A DNA stretch of 64,000 bases from Tricholoma matsutake (Eukaryota > Basidiomycota > Agaricomycetes > Agaricales > Tricholomataceae), in NCBI GenBank assembly GCA_026075535.2, contig AP026538.1:4898001-4962000 (forward strand). Reading direction: 5' to 3'. The first letter of the stretch is position 1; each line of letters starts with the position of its first letter. This document shows, one piece after another, positions 10,130 to 21,605 of the stretch. A program made the translations under genes and the position numbers. The notes below the pieces were generated by a model. The model was given only the letters and a program-made list of their open reading frames with translations. It was not told the origin of the DNA and did not search any database.

Positions 10130-10604
10130 GAGGTGATTCTGCAGAGCAGTAAAGCATTTACAAGTGCTCCGGGAGGCTAGATACCAGTTTCCAGACAAAA
10201 TTCCAGCTCAGAGAGGCTGGATACTGATTCCAGACAAATTTTGGCCTCCAGAAGGGTAGATCCCATTTCCAGACAAGGAAGAAAAACATTGCGTAGGATA
10301 GATGCATTCCAGACAAAATGGACAAAAATCTGTCCAGACAAAAATGGCCAAAACTCAGACTTTTGGTATCTAGGCTCCACAGGCATAATCCGGGGTCCTA
10401 CCAAGGGGTAGATGTCAGAAAGGGTACTCTGCCTCTAAATATAAAACTGTCAACATGCACAAATGTGATAGAAAGGAAAATTAGTAATAAAATAAGGAAA
10501 GATCATAGAAAATGAAGAATAGAAGGAAATGAAGTGAGGAAAAATATAGGACAAACATAAAAATAGGAGAAACACATGGGGCACCCCCTAGTCCCTTTAC
10601 ATCA
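10130..10604 (-). repeat. putative 3' LTR of the second gypsy element
   Basis: On the minus strand, a purine tract (ATAGAGGGGG) at about 10605-10615 is followed directly by TGATGTAAAGGGACTAGG, the usual arrangement of polypurine tract and LTR start. The interior shows repeated CCAGACAAA words (10190-10350). The outer boundary is not certain because no second LTR or target duplication was found; 10130 is an estimate. Confidence 0.5.
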
Positions 10605-10689
10605 CCCCCTCTATAAGATGCATTTGAAATCGCATATGACCAAAGTTTTAAGTCAGTGACTTGAATGCGACATGGTGCAGCAGTGTGCT

Positions 10690-13600
10690 GTCAGTGGAAT
10701 TCCTTGACTAACCAAGGGGCATTCACATCAGATTCTTTGACCCATGAGTTCTCCCGATACCCATAACCCTCTCAGTGCACCAAATACTGGAGTTTTCCTT
10801 AACACAACCAGCTGTCCAAGATTGATTCAACTTCATACTGGGGTTCTCCCTTGATTACTGTAGGTGGTGGTGGTGGATGTCAATGGCATCCTGGGAATGG
10901 ATCTGGGAGAGCTGGAAGGAGTTTGACAACATGGAACACTGGGTGGAGTCTGGACATTGAGGCTGAGAGGCGCAAATGATAGGCATGCATTCCGACACAC
11001 TTAACAATGGGGAAAGGTCCCAGGAAGCAATGGGTGAGTTTCTTGGATGGATGTGTGGTGGAGATGTCACTGGAGTCAAGATAAACTCAATCACCAACCT
11101 TGTACTGAGGTGCTGGAGAATGGCGTTGATTGTAAAAGCATGTTATGTCATCCTTTGCCTTTACCAAGGCTGCCCTTGCCTCCTCCAAACTATCCCTCAT
11201 ATGTTCCATGAACTCATTCACCATCTTGATGTGTGAGGGAGCATGGACATGGTTGCATCCAAACTCAGTCAAGGGGAGGAGATTGTCCCAACTGTCCTGG
11301 TGCTCATGTGGATGTACTGCTCCAGTTCCTGGTTGACTCACTCAGTCTGGCTGTCAGTTTGTAGGTGATAGGCAGTTAAAGCAATGAATTTGATCCCCAG
11401 AAGTCAGAACAGCTTGTGAGTGAACTCTGCTGCAAACTGAGGGCCACAGTCAGAAAGGAAAATGCCAGGAAGTCCATGTAACTTCCACACATGGTGGAGA
11501 TAGAGTTGGGTGGCACCCAGGACACTGACAGTGGTGTGAGTGGGAATGAAGTGACCACATTTTCCTACTGAATCAACTGTGCACATCACCACATCAAACC
11601 CATTTGACTCTGGCAACTCCACCCCAAAGTTGACACTGACAACATTCCAATGGGAATGAAGTGACCACATTTTCCTACTGAATCAACTGTGCACATCACC
11701 ACATCAAACCCATTTGACTCTGGCAACTCCACCACAAAGTTGACACTGACAACATTCCAACAACTCTCTGGAACAGGAAGAGGGTGTAGCTCACCAATGG
11801 GTTTGCAATGAGGAATCTTGGTGCATAAGCAAAGGTCACAAGTATGACAATACTGACCAATGATCCATGACATTTGTGGCCACCAATAATTCTGTGAGGT
11901 GAGCTCCAAGGTCTTCCAGCATCCAAAATGACTGGCAATCTGTGAGTCATGGTGTTGGGATATGATGTGCTGGTGAAGGTCTGGGTTGTTGGGGACATAG
12001 ATGTGATCCCTGAAATACAACAAGTCCTCATTTTCAGCCCACTCTGCTGCATGCAAGGAAAGGGTGGATCCCTTCCTCAGTTCTCTAACAGCTTGGGCAA
12101 CAACATCCTCATGTAAACTGCTATGGTTTGCACAACAAATGTTGCATAGGATGTCCCACTCCTCACCCTGGGGTGCAATGCCTTCCAATGCCTGGATGGT
12201 GAACAGGTTTGGCTGGCTGCAACAACAAAATATCTTGATTGTTGTTGCCACCATCCCCATGGTCTGCATGTCAAAAGAGGGCATCAGTCTTCCCCATGCT
12301 GTGACCCAGACAGAGGTGCAAGGAGAAGTCTAATCTGGATAGATACAGGGACCAACAAGCTTGACAAGGTTCAATTTCTTGGCCATCATAAAGTACTCAA
12401 GATTCTTGTGATCCATCCACATTTCCACCTTGTGTTGGGCACCCTTGAGGAAGTGTTGCCACTCCTCAAGTGCATGCATTATGGCCAGCATCTCCTTGTC
12501 ATGGATCTCATAGTTTCACTCCACCACACAAAGGCTTTTGGAATAGAACACAACAGGATGCCACTTCTGGTCCTCTGGAGACTGCTGATACAACATGGTG
12601 CCCATTGCAAAGTCAGAACTGTTGGCTTCTACACAAAAAGGGTGCAAGTCATCAGCAAAGGTAAGAATGGGAGTGGAAGTGACCATCTCCTTAAGCTTTT
12701 TTAACACCTCCTGTTGTGCATTATCCCACCTCTATGCCTCCTTTCCTGTCAAGTCAAACAGTGGTTGTGCATGATGTGAGAAATCCTTGATAAAACACTG
12801 ATAGAAATTGATGAAGCCCAGGAAAGACTGTACCTCTTTCTTGTTCGTGGGCGTTGGCCAAGCCGTGACCCTATTCACCTTGATAGGATCCATCTCCACC
12901 TGACCCTTCAAGGTAATCAGGCTATACTCGGTCTTGGTCTTCTCAAACTTGCACTTGTCCTGATAAAGGTAGAGTTTGTACTGTCAAAGTAGTTGCAGGA
13001 TGAGGCATGTGATGTGACGGTGCTCTTCAACTGTATGAGTGAAGATGAGGATATCATTGAGATAGATACAAGCAATGCCTTTGAGGATGAGGTCATGGAA
13101 GATGTCATTCATCATGGTCTGAAAGGTGGCAGGACTATTAGTAAGGCCAAAGAACATGACGAGCAGTTCAAAAAGACCATGGTTGGTATGAAAGGCTGCC
13201 TTCCACTCATCTCCCTCCTTTATCCTCACATTATTGTAGCCCCAACAGACATCGAGCTTGGTGAAGTATCAGGCTCAATGGAGCTGGTTCACAAGTTCAG
13301 AGATGAGAGGTAATGGGTAGTGATTCTTGACTGTGATGTCATTGAGCCTTCTGTAGTCTTGAACTGGTTGAAGTGAGCCATCCTTCTTCTTGACAAAGAA
13401 AAGGGAGAGGCCATCGGTGACTTTGATGGTCAAATATGTCCAGAGGCCAGGTGCTTGTCGATGAACTGGTCAAGCTGTTGCTGTTCCTCAGGAGAGAGAG
13501 GATAGACCTTGCAGGATGAAGGGGTCACACCAGGGTGAGTTCAACCACATGATACCAAGGCTTGCACACAGGGAGAGAGTTGAATAATTCCTTGGAGAAC

Positions 13601-14230
13601 ATGTCCCTGAACTCATGGAGATGAGGAAGCAAGGAGTCAGTAGAGGGTTTAGCAGCATTGTTGTTGTGGAAGGCCTTGGCGAGGCATTGGGATATGTTCA
13701 ATGTAGCACACACCTCATGTGCTGGATGAATTGCAGTGTAAAAAATCTGATCACCTTCCTCCACTTCCTCTGGCTCCTCCTCATCATCATCTGAGTCCAG
13801 CATCAGATCAGGAACCCCCTCTAACTCTGCATCAGGCACAGGCAGGGGTCTGGCACAACACTTTTGAGTGCATCATACTGAGGCCCTTTGTCCATGGTGT
13901 TCTTGTCTGGCTTCCATTAAATGGCACCAGCTTTATTTGGGGACCCATCCACATTATAAACAGGTATCAGATGCAAGAGTGAGCAAGTATTCAGGTGATG
14001 TTGTTGTGTGAGATGGGCATCAATGAACAGTCCAGCTGCACCAGAGTCCAGAAACACAGAGACACCAAGTATCTGTCCAGTTTCAGTAGTCTGTAGTTTG
14101 ATTGCTAGGTTCAAGGAATGTGTAGAGGGAGTGGATGCAATGATATATTTGCATGGTAGTTTACACTCCCATGATTTCATTTGGGGCATGAGGCAGAGTG
14201 GGAGATAGGAAGAGCAGGTATATCTTCAGC
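10690..14230 (-). pseudogene. Ty3/gypsy chromovirus pol remnant (protease - RT - RNase H - integrase - chromodomain)
   Basis: Read leftwards, an aspartic-protease block with VFLDSGAAGLFID (about 14060) comes first, then an acidic linker (13839-13525). Reverse transcriptase follows with [18 protein letters not shown] (13229) and [16 protein letters not shown]. RNase H has FAMGTMLYQQS...WHPVVFYSKSL (12640-12540). The integrase has a zinc head (HIISQHHDS...CHTCDLC, about 12000-11840) and core (VDSVGKCGHF; SDCGPQF at 11440). A partial chromodomain (QYEVESILDS...GKLQYLV) lies at about 10850-10760. The RT active site reads YLND rather than YLDD, and the integrase contains a tandem duplication. No intact gag is joined on. 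Confidence 0.9.
11543..11765. repeat. 111-bp tandem duplication inside the integrase
   Basis: The segment GGGAATGAAGTGACCACATT... through TGACAACATTCCAA occurs twice in succession (about 11543-11653 and 11654-11764). The only difference I saw is CACCCC versus CACCAC. It encodes the VDSVGKCGHF integrase core block twice. The near identity points to a duplication much younger than the element itself. Confidence 0.9.
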
Positions 14231-14284
14231 CAACTTCAAAGGTTCAGAGAGGGGAACAGTCAGGGTCCATTCAGGAACAGAATA

Positions 14285-14797
14285 TGGTGAGAATATGATA
14301 TTTTGATGCCATATTATTTCCTTTGTAAGTAAAGGCAAAGTTCATCACAATTTAGGTCAGCTTGTGACTTGATGTGACATATCAATCTGCATCAATCTTC
14401 ACCTCAGTTGAGATTGGTGGGTTGACTGTTGGCAGACAACTACCGATGTTCTCATCAATGCCAATGAATCCTGGTCATCATTTCAAACAGCAAATAGACT
14501 GCATCAAAAGTGAAAATTTCAATGTAGGGAGGTTACAGCACAGTCTGAGCTCAAGACAAACTTATTTTGTTCACATTGAAGTATCCAGGTTTCAGTAGAC
14601 AACTGTGAACAACCTTATGGTTGACATTGGCAACGATGAGAAAAGTCATCAGCAGTGTTCAGAATGTTTTTTAAAAGTTGATCAAACTTGCATGAGGAGT
14701 GGCCCTGGCTGGCCTGACCTGTTCCTGATTGTCACATATTTAGTCAGTTGATGGTTACCTAATAGTAATATGGATCAATAATATCATATTCTCACCA
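14285..14797. mobile_element. TA-flanked MITE (Tc1/mariner-like)
   Basis: Inverted termini TGGTGAGAATATGATATT (left) and the matching complement at the right extend with mismatches for about 40 bp. TA dinucleotides flank both ends (14283-14284 and 14798-14799). The 513-bp interior has no conserved protein. TA target duplication and TIRs fit a non-autonomous Tc1/mariner-type element. It lies at the upstream edge of the second gypsy remnant. Confidence 0.85.
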
Positions 14798-14924
14798 TAT
14801 TATGGTCCCAAATGGACCCTCATGGAATCAGATTCATTTTCCAGGGATTCAGCTGACAAAACTTTAAAGTGGTTATGGACAGGCAATGAGGGCATACAAT
14901 TCACTTGCTGTGAATAGAAAAATC

Positions 14925-15900
14925 CCAGTACTTTACAGTACCCACATGTCCTAGCAGACTCTGCTGGAGTACAAGCTACTCTGCACAGACTGTGTGGAGT
15001 CTGAGCTAGTCTGTATGGAGTCCATGCAGAATCTGGGTCCATTTGATATCTTACAAGTTCCAAGCTTTTCAGACTTTATAAACTAAACACATGTGATCAA
15101 CCAGTTGAGCCACAGGAGATTTATTTGTTAGTAATACATAGTTTATTATGACACTCAAACTCAAACTCAAGTATTTATCTCTCAAAAATTGAACAAATAA
15201 ATTTTATTAACTGCATCTCTCATGTTAGACGCGAGGGAGTATACAATACAATCAAAGAAATACAAAAAAGACTAATCATAACTACATTACAAACTCAACC
15301 CCTTGCACCACACATGAGGGGGAGTTAACAAACTATAGATTTTTAAAACAAAACTCCTCCAGAGGGCTAAAAGAAAACAAAGAAAAAAAACCCACCCCCA
15401 TGCAAAATGCAGGGGGGTGCTGTCCTGGTGTGTTGGCATTGGCACATTCTCTTTGGGTGTCAATCCTTGCCCTCTCATTGCATTGTTGTTCCACCCACTA
15501 TCCACCCCATGAGCAGTTGCTCATGAGGCTGGGGGTGGGTGGCTTGTCATCATTCATCGCCATCATCCCCCATTTGGATTTCTGTGTTTTTTTTTTCTTT
15601 TTTGGGGGGGGGCAGGGGGGTGTGTCTGGGCACATCAGTGTGATGTGGTGGAAGTACAGAGGTTGGTGGGTGCTTACTAGGCATGTACATCCCTTGGCAC
15701 CCTCCTAGCCAGTGTCAACAGCCTCACATCCTGTTTGAATGGGGAGGAGGGCATCGGGTGGGTGTGGGTGTGGGTTGCATGTTTTTTGTTGTGGCAGGTC
15801 ATCCCCAGTAGTATACAACTTAAAAAGCAATAAAACACAATTAGTTGATTGATAAAACAAAAAGCAAAAAAAAACTTACTTGGGCCCATTGTGTCAGCTT
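14925..15900 (-). repeat. composite repeat, second copy of the 7.5-8.6 kb type
   Basis: It repeats the same order as 7470-8600: GAGTC/GACTC-rich end (14950-15030), tRNA-SINE tail (GTTGAGCCACAGGAG, 15085-15160), CCCTC/GAGGG-type hairpins (15210-15420), GAGCAGTTGCTC motif (15510), G-run (15603-15625), and one intron-like cassette whose minus-strand donor GTAAGT is at 15874-15879 beside GGGCCCA. The acceptor side is degraded. Confidence 0.7.
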
Positions 15901-15939
15901 GGCTAATTGAGTCCCTACTCCAACTGCTCTTTCTGCTGC

Positions 15940-17020
15940 TGTAGTTGGAGGTGGTGAGGTTGAACAAGCCTCTCCACAAGCTGTTGATTACAGTTCTTCA
16001 TCATCTTCTGGTTCATCATCTTCTGGTTCAAGATCTGCATCCACCTCTGAAGATGGCATGGACATTGACAAAGCACCAGTAAAGATGGTGGTTGTTGATG
16101 GAACATGCTTTGGGCCAAAGCACTGTGCTTATAAAACTTGTGCAGATGATCTCATAAACTATTGTGGTGCCATCTTTTGTGCAATACATGAACAAACCCA
16201 TGGTGCAAAATGCCATGTTTGCAACTGTGACAATGAAAAAATCAGAGCAATACAAGCTTGTCAACAGCATCCACAGCAATAGAAGAAATGCATTACTCAA
16301 CACAAAAGACAATCTGCACCTGGTTTCTGAAGAATTACACAAAGGCCAGCTGAAAATCTGCCTTAGATCTCAACAAATGAGCAAACAGAACAACCACACC
16401 ATGAACCAATGGAGGAAATGGAGCATAAAAACTATTTCAGTGCTCCTAGATTTTACTGTGTTGAAACAATATGTGCCCCATGTGGTGTTGTGGTTGCCTG
16501 GGCACAATTTCCACAGGCTGAATCACCAACCAATATTTTGGCACTGTTGGAGAAGGTTTTTCATACTGAAGAGTCCAGACCAGATTACATTCGCATTAAT
16601 AAAGCATGCCTGGTACTTTGAACTGCTCTCAGGAATGGATCATGGGAAAGGGCATGGGAAAGACAACACAATTTATTGTTGATGCTTATCATTACATCAA
16701 CCATCGAGATGATGATGAACTTTGCAGGAAATGGGTGTAATCCTGCACCAGCAGATGGCTCTGCACCTAATCTGGTTGTTGAAGCCAAAGATAAACAAGG
16801 CAAATCTTGTTTCAGACATGCATTCAACACAGGCAAGCTTTGATACTTGTTTCATGTAACAACAATACTTGACTAACATGCAACAAACAGGCTTGTGAAC
16901 AGTTAAATGCATGGATGGGAGGATATGAATCAATGTTAAAGAAAATGACACCTGGTAGTTTCAACTGGTTTCTGCATAGCATGCTATTTTATCATACTAG
17001 ACATGTGTTGAATAAGCGAT
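15940..17020 (+). pseudogene. KDZ-transposon-associated cysteine-cluster (CxC5/CxC6-like) protein remnant
   Basis: After a serine-rich lead (15985-16050), the frame gives DGTCFGPKHCAYKTC, then FCAIHEQTHGAKCHVCNC and QACQQH, a cysteine/histidine cluster. Further on are KNYFSAPRFYCVETICAPCG, ESPTNILALLEKVF, EESRPDYI, CNPAPADGSAPNLV, and finally MTPGSFNWFLHSMLFYHTRH. This order matches proteins carrying CxC5/CxC6 clusters that accompany KDZ transposases in basidiomycetes. An apparent 58-bp intron (about 16832-16889) ends CAACAAACAG and has a GC donor. Several stops and frameshifts (for example after QACQQHPQQ) show decay. It stops where the LTR sequence begins at 17022. Confidence 0.78.
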
Positions 17021-17021
17021 T

Positions 17022-17218
17022 GTAACATTAGGCAACACTGACACCGACCCCGAATATAGTAGTAATGATGTGCCCACAGATTATAAATAGCTGGGACATT
17101 CTAATTACCAATTATGATTACCAATCAATGTATCAGATGCTTGTATAAATAGTCATTGTAGATAAACACAATAATAAGTCCATTTATACTATTATCAAGT
17201 CCTCAGAGTTTCAACAGG
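17022..17218 (+). repeat. short LTR-like sequence with adjoining primer-binding-type site
   Basis: The 197-bp segment begins TGTAACATTAGG and ends GAGTTTCAACA (TG...CA). It is followed at once by GGTTATGGGCCCTGAGC, the position of a primer-binding site, and shortly after by a start codon reading MTDTSNMHTNIYWIEP (17287 on), which resembles the start of Ty1/copia gag. No partner LTR of the same sequence was found in the window. CpG dinucleotides are frequent here, unlike the flanking decayed elements. Confidence 0.55.
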
Positions 17219-17607
17219 TTATGGGCCCTGAGCTTAACTGAATTTTCGGGTACACTCACTATTAACACACCAAGCCACTTTCCAAAATGACAGACACATC
17301 AAACATGCACACAAACATTTACTGGATCGAACCTTTGCCCTGATTACAGACGTTGAATTTGCCATCCTGCAATGCCCCCCTTTCAACAATACTACCGACT
17401 CCTTGACACCGCTACCTAGGGCAGCGCAAACCAGAAGAACCCGATCATGGTCTGAGTTTGGACATGAATTATTCCTCCATTGTACCCCTTGACCCCGACC
17501 TACCCACATAACCAGACCATGCCTGATCAGACCATGAAGGAGAGACGAAGATTTAGGTCAAAGTGTGGAACTTTTGACCATAGCGGGGGGGGGGGGGGGG
17601 GGGGTAA
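17219..17607 (+). other. remnant internal region of an LTR element ending in a G-run polypurine tract
   Basis: The start of a copia-like gag frame (17287-17345) is followed by sequence without recognised domains. It ends in about 20 uninterrupted Gs (17584-17604) and TAA, directly before the LTR at 17608. The G-run occupies the polypurine-tract position. Almost the entire coding region is absent, so this is an internal deletion derivative or two elements fused end to end. Confidence 0.5.
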
Positions 17608-18389
17608 TGTTACAATTTTCCTTGTAACTCATGGAACCCGACCAACCCGACCGACCTGACGATCCCCTCCAGACAGGAGGCACTCCATGATTCATGCCTA
17701 GAGCATGACCTTGACACCAGACACACGCACAATGCATGCCGACTGCATGCATTCGATCCCCTTCCCGAGGGAGGCACCCTTGATGCATGGTGACTCCATG
17801 CACCCAAACCTACTCCCACACATGCTGTGATATGACAGCCCCTTGACAAGAGGTCTGTGACGTCGGACTCTCACGATCAACATGCTGCACCGCAGCATGT
17901 CCTTGACATTGGATCCTTGACATTGGATCCTTGACATTGGATCTGTGACATTGGACGCCTCATGCTAGGCATGAGGCTTACTTCTTATTGTTCCCTGACA
18001 TGCTGCGCCACAGCACTCCTTGACATCGGATGCCTCATGCAAGGCATGAGGCTTATTCTTTCTATTGTTACTTGATATGCATCTACCATTCCGATTGGAC
18101 GATAGGGACCTCCCTTCTAGTATAAGTACTGCAACTTGTAGTAGGGATGTCGTTAGTTTAGATCTAGGCAATTAACAGCCTTAACTTGCAACTCGTGAAC
18201 TTACTCGAAACCACTAAGGAAGCCCCTTAGTGCATGAACCTGAATGACTCTATGCAGAAGCCCTGCTAGAGTGCACTACCTATTTTACGCCGGATGCTCC
18301 GAGTAAGACTAGTGCCGAACGACTCATCGAGGAAGCACCTCGTCGAACGACATCGACTAGATCAAGTGGTTGAGGCTTTGCCCTAAACA
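17608..18389 (+). repeat. LTR, plus orientation (TGTTAC...AAACA family)
   Basis: The segment begins TGTTACAATTTTCCTTG and ends GCCCTAAACA. It shares with the LTRs at 4627 and 54052 (which lie in the opposite orientation) the TGTTACAATTT start, the GCTGC(A/G)CCGCAGCA word, repeated CTTGACATTGGATC (17905-17960), and CCTCATGC...GCATGAGG palindromes (17957-17975, 18029-18050). It contains hairpins with the same loop type (CACTAAGG-AAGCC-CCTTAGTG at 18212-18232; CGAGGAAGCACCTCG at 18328-18342). High CpG suggests a young insertion. Confidence 0.75.
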
Positions 18390-18392
18390 AAA

Positions 18393-19456
18393 AGTGCTTA
18401 TCCTGTGTATCTTACAATTGGAAATATACCAAAGGAGATCCATCATGAACCTTCCTGTCATGCATATGTCCTCCTTGGATATCTCCCCACCAATCTCGAG
18501 CATATCACAAATTGTGCCAAGCGAAGGTGTTGTCTTGCCAATCTCTTTCATGCAGCGATGGATATCATTACTGCCCCATTACAAGAAGCTGGTACTTCAG
18601 GGAAAGTCCTCTTTACAGGAGAAGGAGTGTGTTATCACTGTCATCCTCTTTTGGCATGCTACATTTGTGATTACCCTGAGCAAGTTCTTGTATGCTGCTG
18701 CAAAAATGGAGAATGTCCAAAGTGTACAATCCCAAGATGCAAAGTGGGGGAAGAAAGCAAGAATTTATATCCATTCTGAGATCTGGAACAGATTCTTGAT
18801 GCCTTGTCTCTCATCAGTGACATACCATGCTTCTGCCAGGCTTGCAAGGAGGCTGGTATTAAGCCTGTCTTCCAGCCTTTCTGGGAAAAGCTTCCATATT
18901 CCAATATCTTTCGATCTGTAACCCCAGACATACTTCATCAGCTTTACCAAGGCATTCTGAAGCATCTCAAGTCATGGATAATCTCTGCATATGGGGCAAT
19001 TGAAATTGATGCACAATGTTGCCAACTACCTCCCAATCTGACCTGCCATTGCCAAATGGCATGGATAGCAGAAGACTTGTTGCATGCCTTGGTGAATTTT
19101 TTGACTTTCTCTATCTTGCATGATATCCCGAACACAGTGAGGAAATGCTCTTCAATATGCAAGCTGGACTCCTTTCAAGCCAACAAAACTATTTTCATCA
19201 ACCTCGAAATCAGGGATCACTTTCAACTTCCAAAGGTCTTAATCATTTCATTGCATCTATCAGGGACTTTGGGGCCCTTGATAATTGTAACACTGAATAC
19301 ATGGAGCGCTTACACATTGACATGTCAAAAGATGCTTACCGAGCTACTACTTGCCCCTACCAATCACTGTCCCAAAAGCATCAGGGAACATACCTAGGAG
19401 ACTCTATACACAACATCCCAAGTATGTCCCTTGTTTTAAAATTGTTATTGTGCTAA
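18393..19456 (+). pseudogene. Plavaka-type transposase fragment
   Basis: Starting right after the LTR, the frame reads AYPVYLTIGNIPKEI, then HAYVLLGYLPT, DYPEQVLVCCCKNGECPKC, CKEAGIKPVFQPFWEKLPYS, TPDILHQLYQG and, after a frameshift near 19140, ANKTIFINLEIRDHF-like blocks and NTEYMERLHIDMSKDAYRAT. The order and motifs match the middle to C-terminal part of Plavaka transposases (fungal CACTA superfamily). An in-frame TGA at 18777-18779 sits where relatives have an arginine before DLE. The N-terminal part is missing, replaced by the LTR sequence at its left. Confidence 0.85.
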
Positions 19457-19479
19457 CAGATCCTCCTCAGAGTTGCTCC

Positions 19480-19978
19480 TAGTTTGTTCTACAATGATTG
19501 AACTCTGCAAGCACTACCTGTCAACTTGAGCCCATCCTGTCTTCAATGTTATTACACCTATGTCCTTGGCATACCTCAATGCCTTCCTCCTGTATCCCTT
19601 ACTATGGTACACTTGCAACTCATGTTTCAAACCTGTGTATGCATGCCCATGGAATACAATATCAGCCTAAGGACCTTATACCTTATGACTTTTGAACTAT
19701 CACTTATGTGAGATGTTCTATCATGTCTATCTAGATCTCTCATGGATGGGCACTTATTCATACACATTGTCTTTGACTCCCACCAAGTGCCATGTGATGG
19801 GTCAAGCATGATTGCAGTCCTGACATGATGTTCACAATAGTGATTTCTTTACTCCAGAATCTCTTCAGGCAGGCAAATCAAAAACCACATACACATTTGG
19901 ATTATCTAGTCTTGAGTGTGTCAGGCATGATCATAGGCCTGATCTGTCATTTGCCACAGCAAATTCTCCAGGCTAGAG
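19480..19978. repeat. left portion of an about 420-bp tandem repeat
   Basis: Bases 19800-19978 (TCAAGCATGATTGCAGTCC... to CTCCAGGCTAGAG) recur almost unchanged at 22020-22205. The upstream 19480-19800 has no recognised gene. The repeat is interrupted exactly after GGCTAGAG by the TIR element at 19979. Confidence 0.75.
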
Positions 19979-20164
19979 TTGAGGTCTTTACACTCCCCCC
20001 CCAATCCGAGCGGACTCTGCTCGGACACTTGGACAGTCCTAGGACTTTGCTCGAACTTTGCTCAGACTTTTTTGGCTGAAAGTCCTGCCAAACTAGATGT
20101 CCAGTCCGAGCTGAGTCCTGGGACTGTCTGAGCATCTGAGCGGAGTCTGAGTTGCTTATATAAC

Positions 20165-20265
20165 TAGCTGAAAAATCAGTGGCTACCGCAGGGATTGAAC
20201 CCACATAGTCACATGATAAAGTACAATTAAGGCAGCAATATAACCATTAGACTAAAGTATCATTA
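20165..20265 (-). mobile_element. tRNA-derived SINE-like module
   Basis: The minus strand reads TACTTTAGTCTAATGGTTATAT (A-box-like), then after about 45 bases GTGGGTTCAATCCCTGCGGT (B-box-like). The same module lies at 22845-22935 (minus) and 37405-37495 (plus), always inside the composite TIR element. Confidence 0.6.
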
Positions 20266-20529
20266 CAGGTAAATAGTTCTATCTCTGTATGTACCGCCCT
20301 GGCTGTGATGACAAATCAACACAGCCACATCACCAATGATGATGCCAGCTCATCAACATCATTGATCATCACCAACCACCACCACCACCACCACCACTCG
20401 ACAACGCTGCCTCCCTCCCATGTCCCACTGCTGCCACTGCCCCCTGAACACCCCACAGCCACAGGTCCCATGCCAGCACACAATGAAATGGGCCCAAACG
20501 ACTGAGTCCTATTGTCGTTTGGGCCCCAG

Positions 20530-20595
20530 GTGAGTTTTTTCTTTTTTCTTTTCTCATGTTTTCTTTAAGCTAACATATATTTTCATTAATTATAG
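20530..20595 (+). other. intron-like cassette
   Basis: GTGAGTTTTTTC...AAGCTAACA...AATTATAG, 66 bp. It is directly preceded by the hairpin GGCCCAAACGACtgagtcctattGTCGTTTGGGCC (20491-20525), with the donor about 5 bases after the stem. Confidence 0.7.
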
Positions 20596-20936
20596 GATAT
20601 ATCTATACTGTAGCAGCACGATGACCCCCAAACCACCAGATGAGGAGCAACGATGAGACCATGACCCAGCACCCACCCCTGCCAGTCCAAGCAACTGCTA
20701 ATGGCAACAATGATGGCAGGGAACAATGACAGCACCCACCCCAGCCCTATGAGCCACTGCTTGTAGGGTGGACAATGGGTGGAACAACAACAATTAGGGG
20801 AGACACCAATGACAGCCAGCACCCCCCATAACTGCTGCAGGAAACTGCTCGCAGGGTGGATGGGAGGTGTGAGAGTGCAGGTACTGACAGGGAGACAAAA
20901 AAGGCCCAAGAGATGTCAACGTCTCTTGGGTCCTAG

Positions 20937-20993
20937 GTAAGTTTTTTTTTTCTTTTCTCATTTCATTTTTCGATGCTAACTAACTTTTTTTAG
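20937..20993 (+). other. intron-like cassette
   Basis: GTAAGTTTTTTTTTT...TGCTAACTAAC...TTTTTTTAG, 57 bp. It is directly preceded by the hairpin GGCCCAAGAGATgtcaacGTCTCTTGGGTCC (20903-20932). Confidence 0.7.
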
Positions 20994-21499
20994 GTACAAA
21001 CTACTACTGGTGACAATGACAATGGGGGGACACCACCACCACCACCACTGCTGCGAGCCCCTGCTTGCAGGGTGGAAGGTGAGGTGGAAGAGTTGAAGGG
21101 GAAGGGAGACAATGATGAGGGGGAAGGGAGATGATGACAAGGGGGAAGGGAGATGACAACGAGGGGAAAGGGAGACCCACGATGACACCTGCCCCACACC
21201 TATGAGCATCTGCTCGTGAGGTGGCTCTGGGTGGAGAAGAATGGGGACAGGAGAGTGAGACAGCCAGGGGACAACCCGGGGGGAGACAAATGCTGCCATG
21301 AGCAACTGCTTGTGGTGGGTGTTTTTAATTTATCTTTATAATTGATAGTTATGGCCCCCTCCCCTCGAGCTGGCGAGGGGAGGGCCTTGTACTACTTGTT
21401 GTACCCCTCGCACAGATGCAAGGGGGTCAATTTAATAATCTATTCATGATATATAAAAAATTAGATTTCAGTGATAAATAGATATAATGTATGTAAATT

Positions 21500-21605
21500 T
21501 AAATGACTATTTGGCTTAAGTGGTAGAGTGTGCACATTTGGTCATCATGTGATTGCCAGTCCAGAAGTCTGTTGGTTCAATTCTTGCTGTGCACACATCA
21601 TTTTG
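21500..21605 (+). mobile_element. tRNA-derived SINE-like module
   Basis: The A-box-like TGGCTTAAGTGGTAGAGTG (21513) and B-box-like TTGGTTCAATTCTTGC (21572) keep Pol III promoter spacing. Identical modules occur at 24395-24480 (plus) and 36060-36165 (minus). Confidence 0.62.

Noticed and set aside
16832..18400. A single insertion splitting one KDZ/Plavaka gene
   Set aside because: The left side ends in a CxC-type protein C-terminus and the right side begins inside a Plavaka domain, so the flanks belong to different proteins and no target duplication links 17022 with 18389.
20369..20400. CAC/GTG microsatellite translated as a His-rich metal-binding protein
   Set aside because: It is a simple triplet repeat at a fixed place in each composite element, with no surrounding conserved protein.
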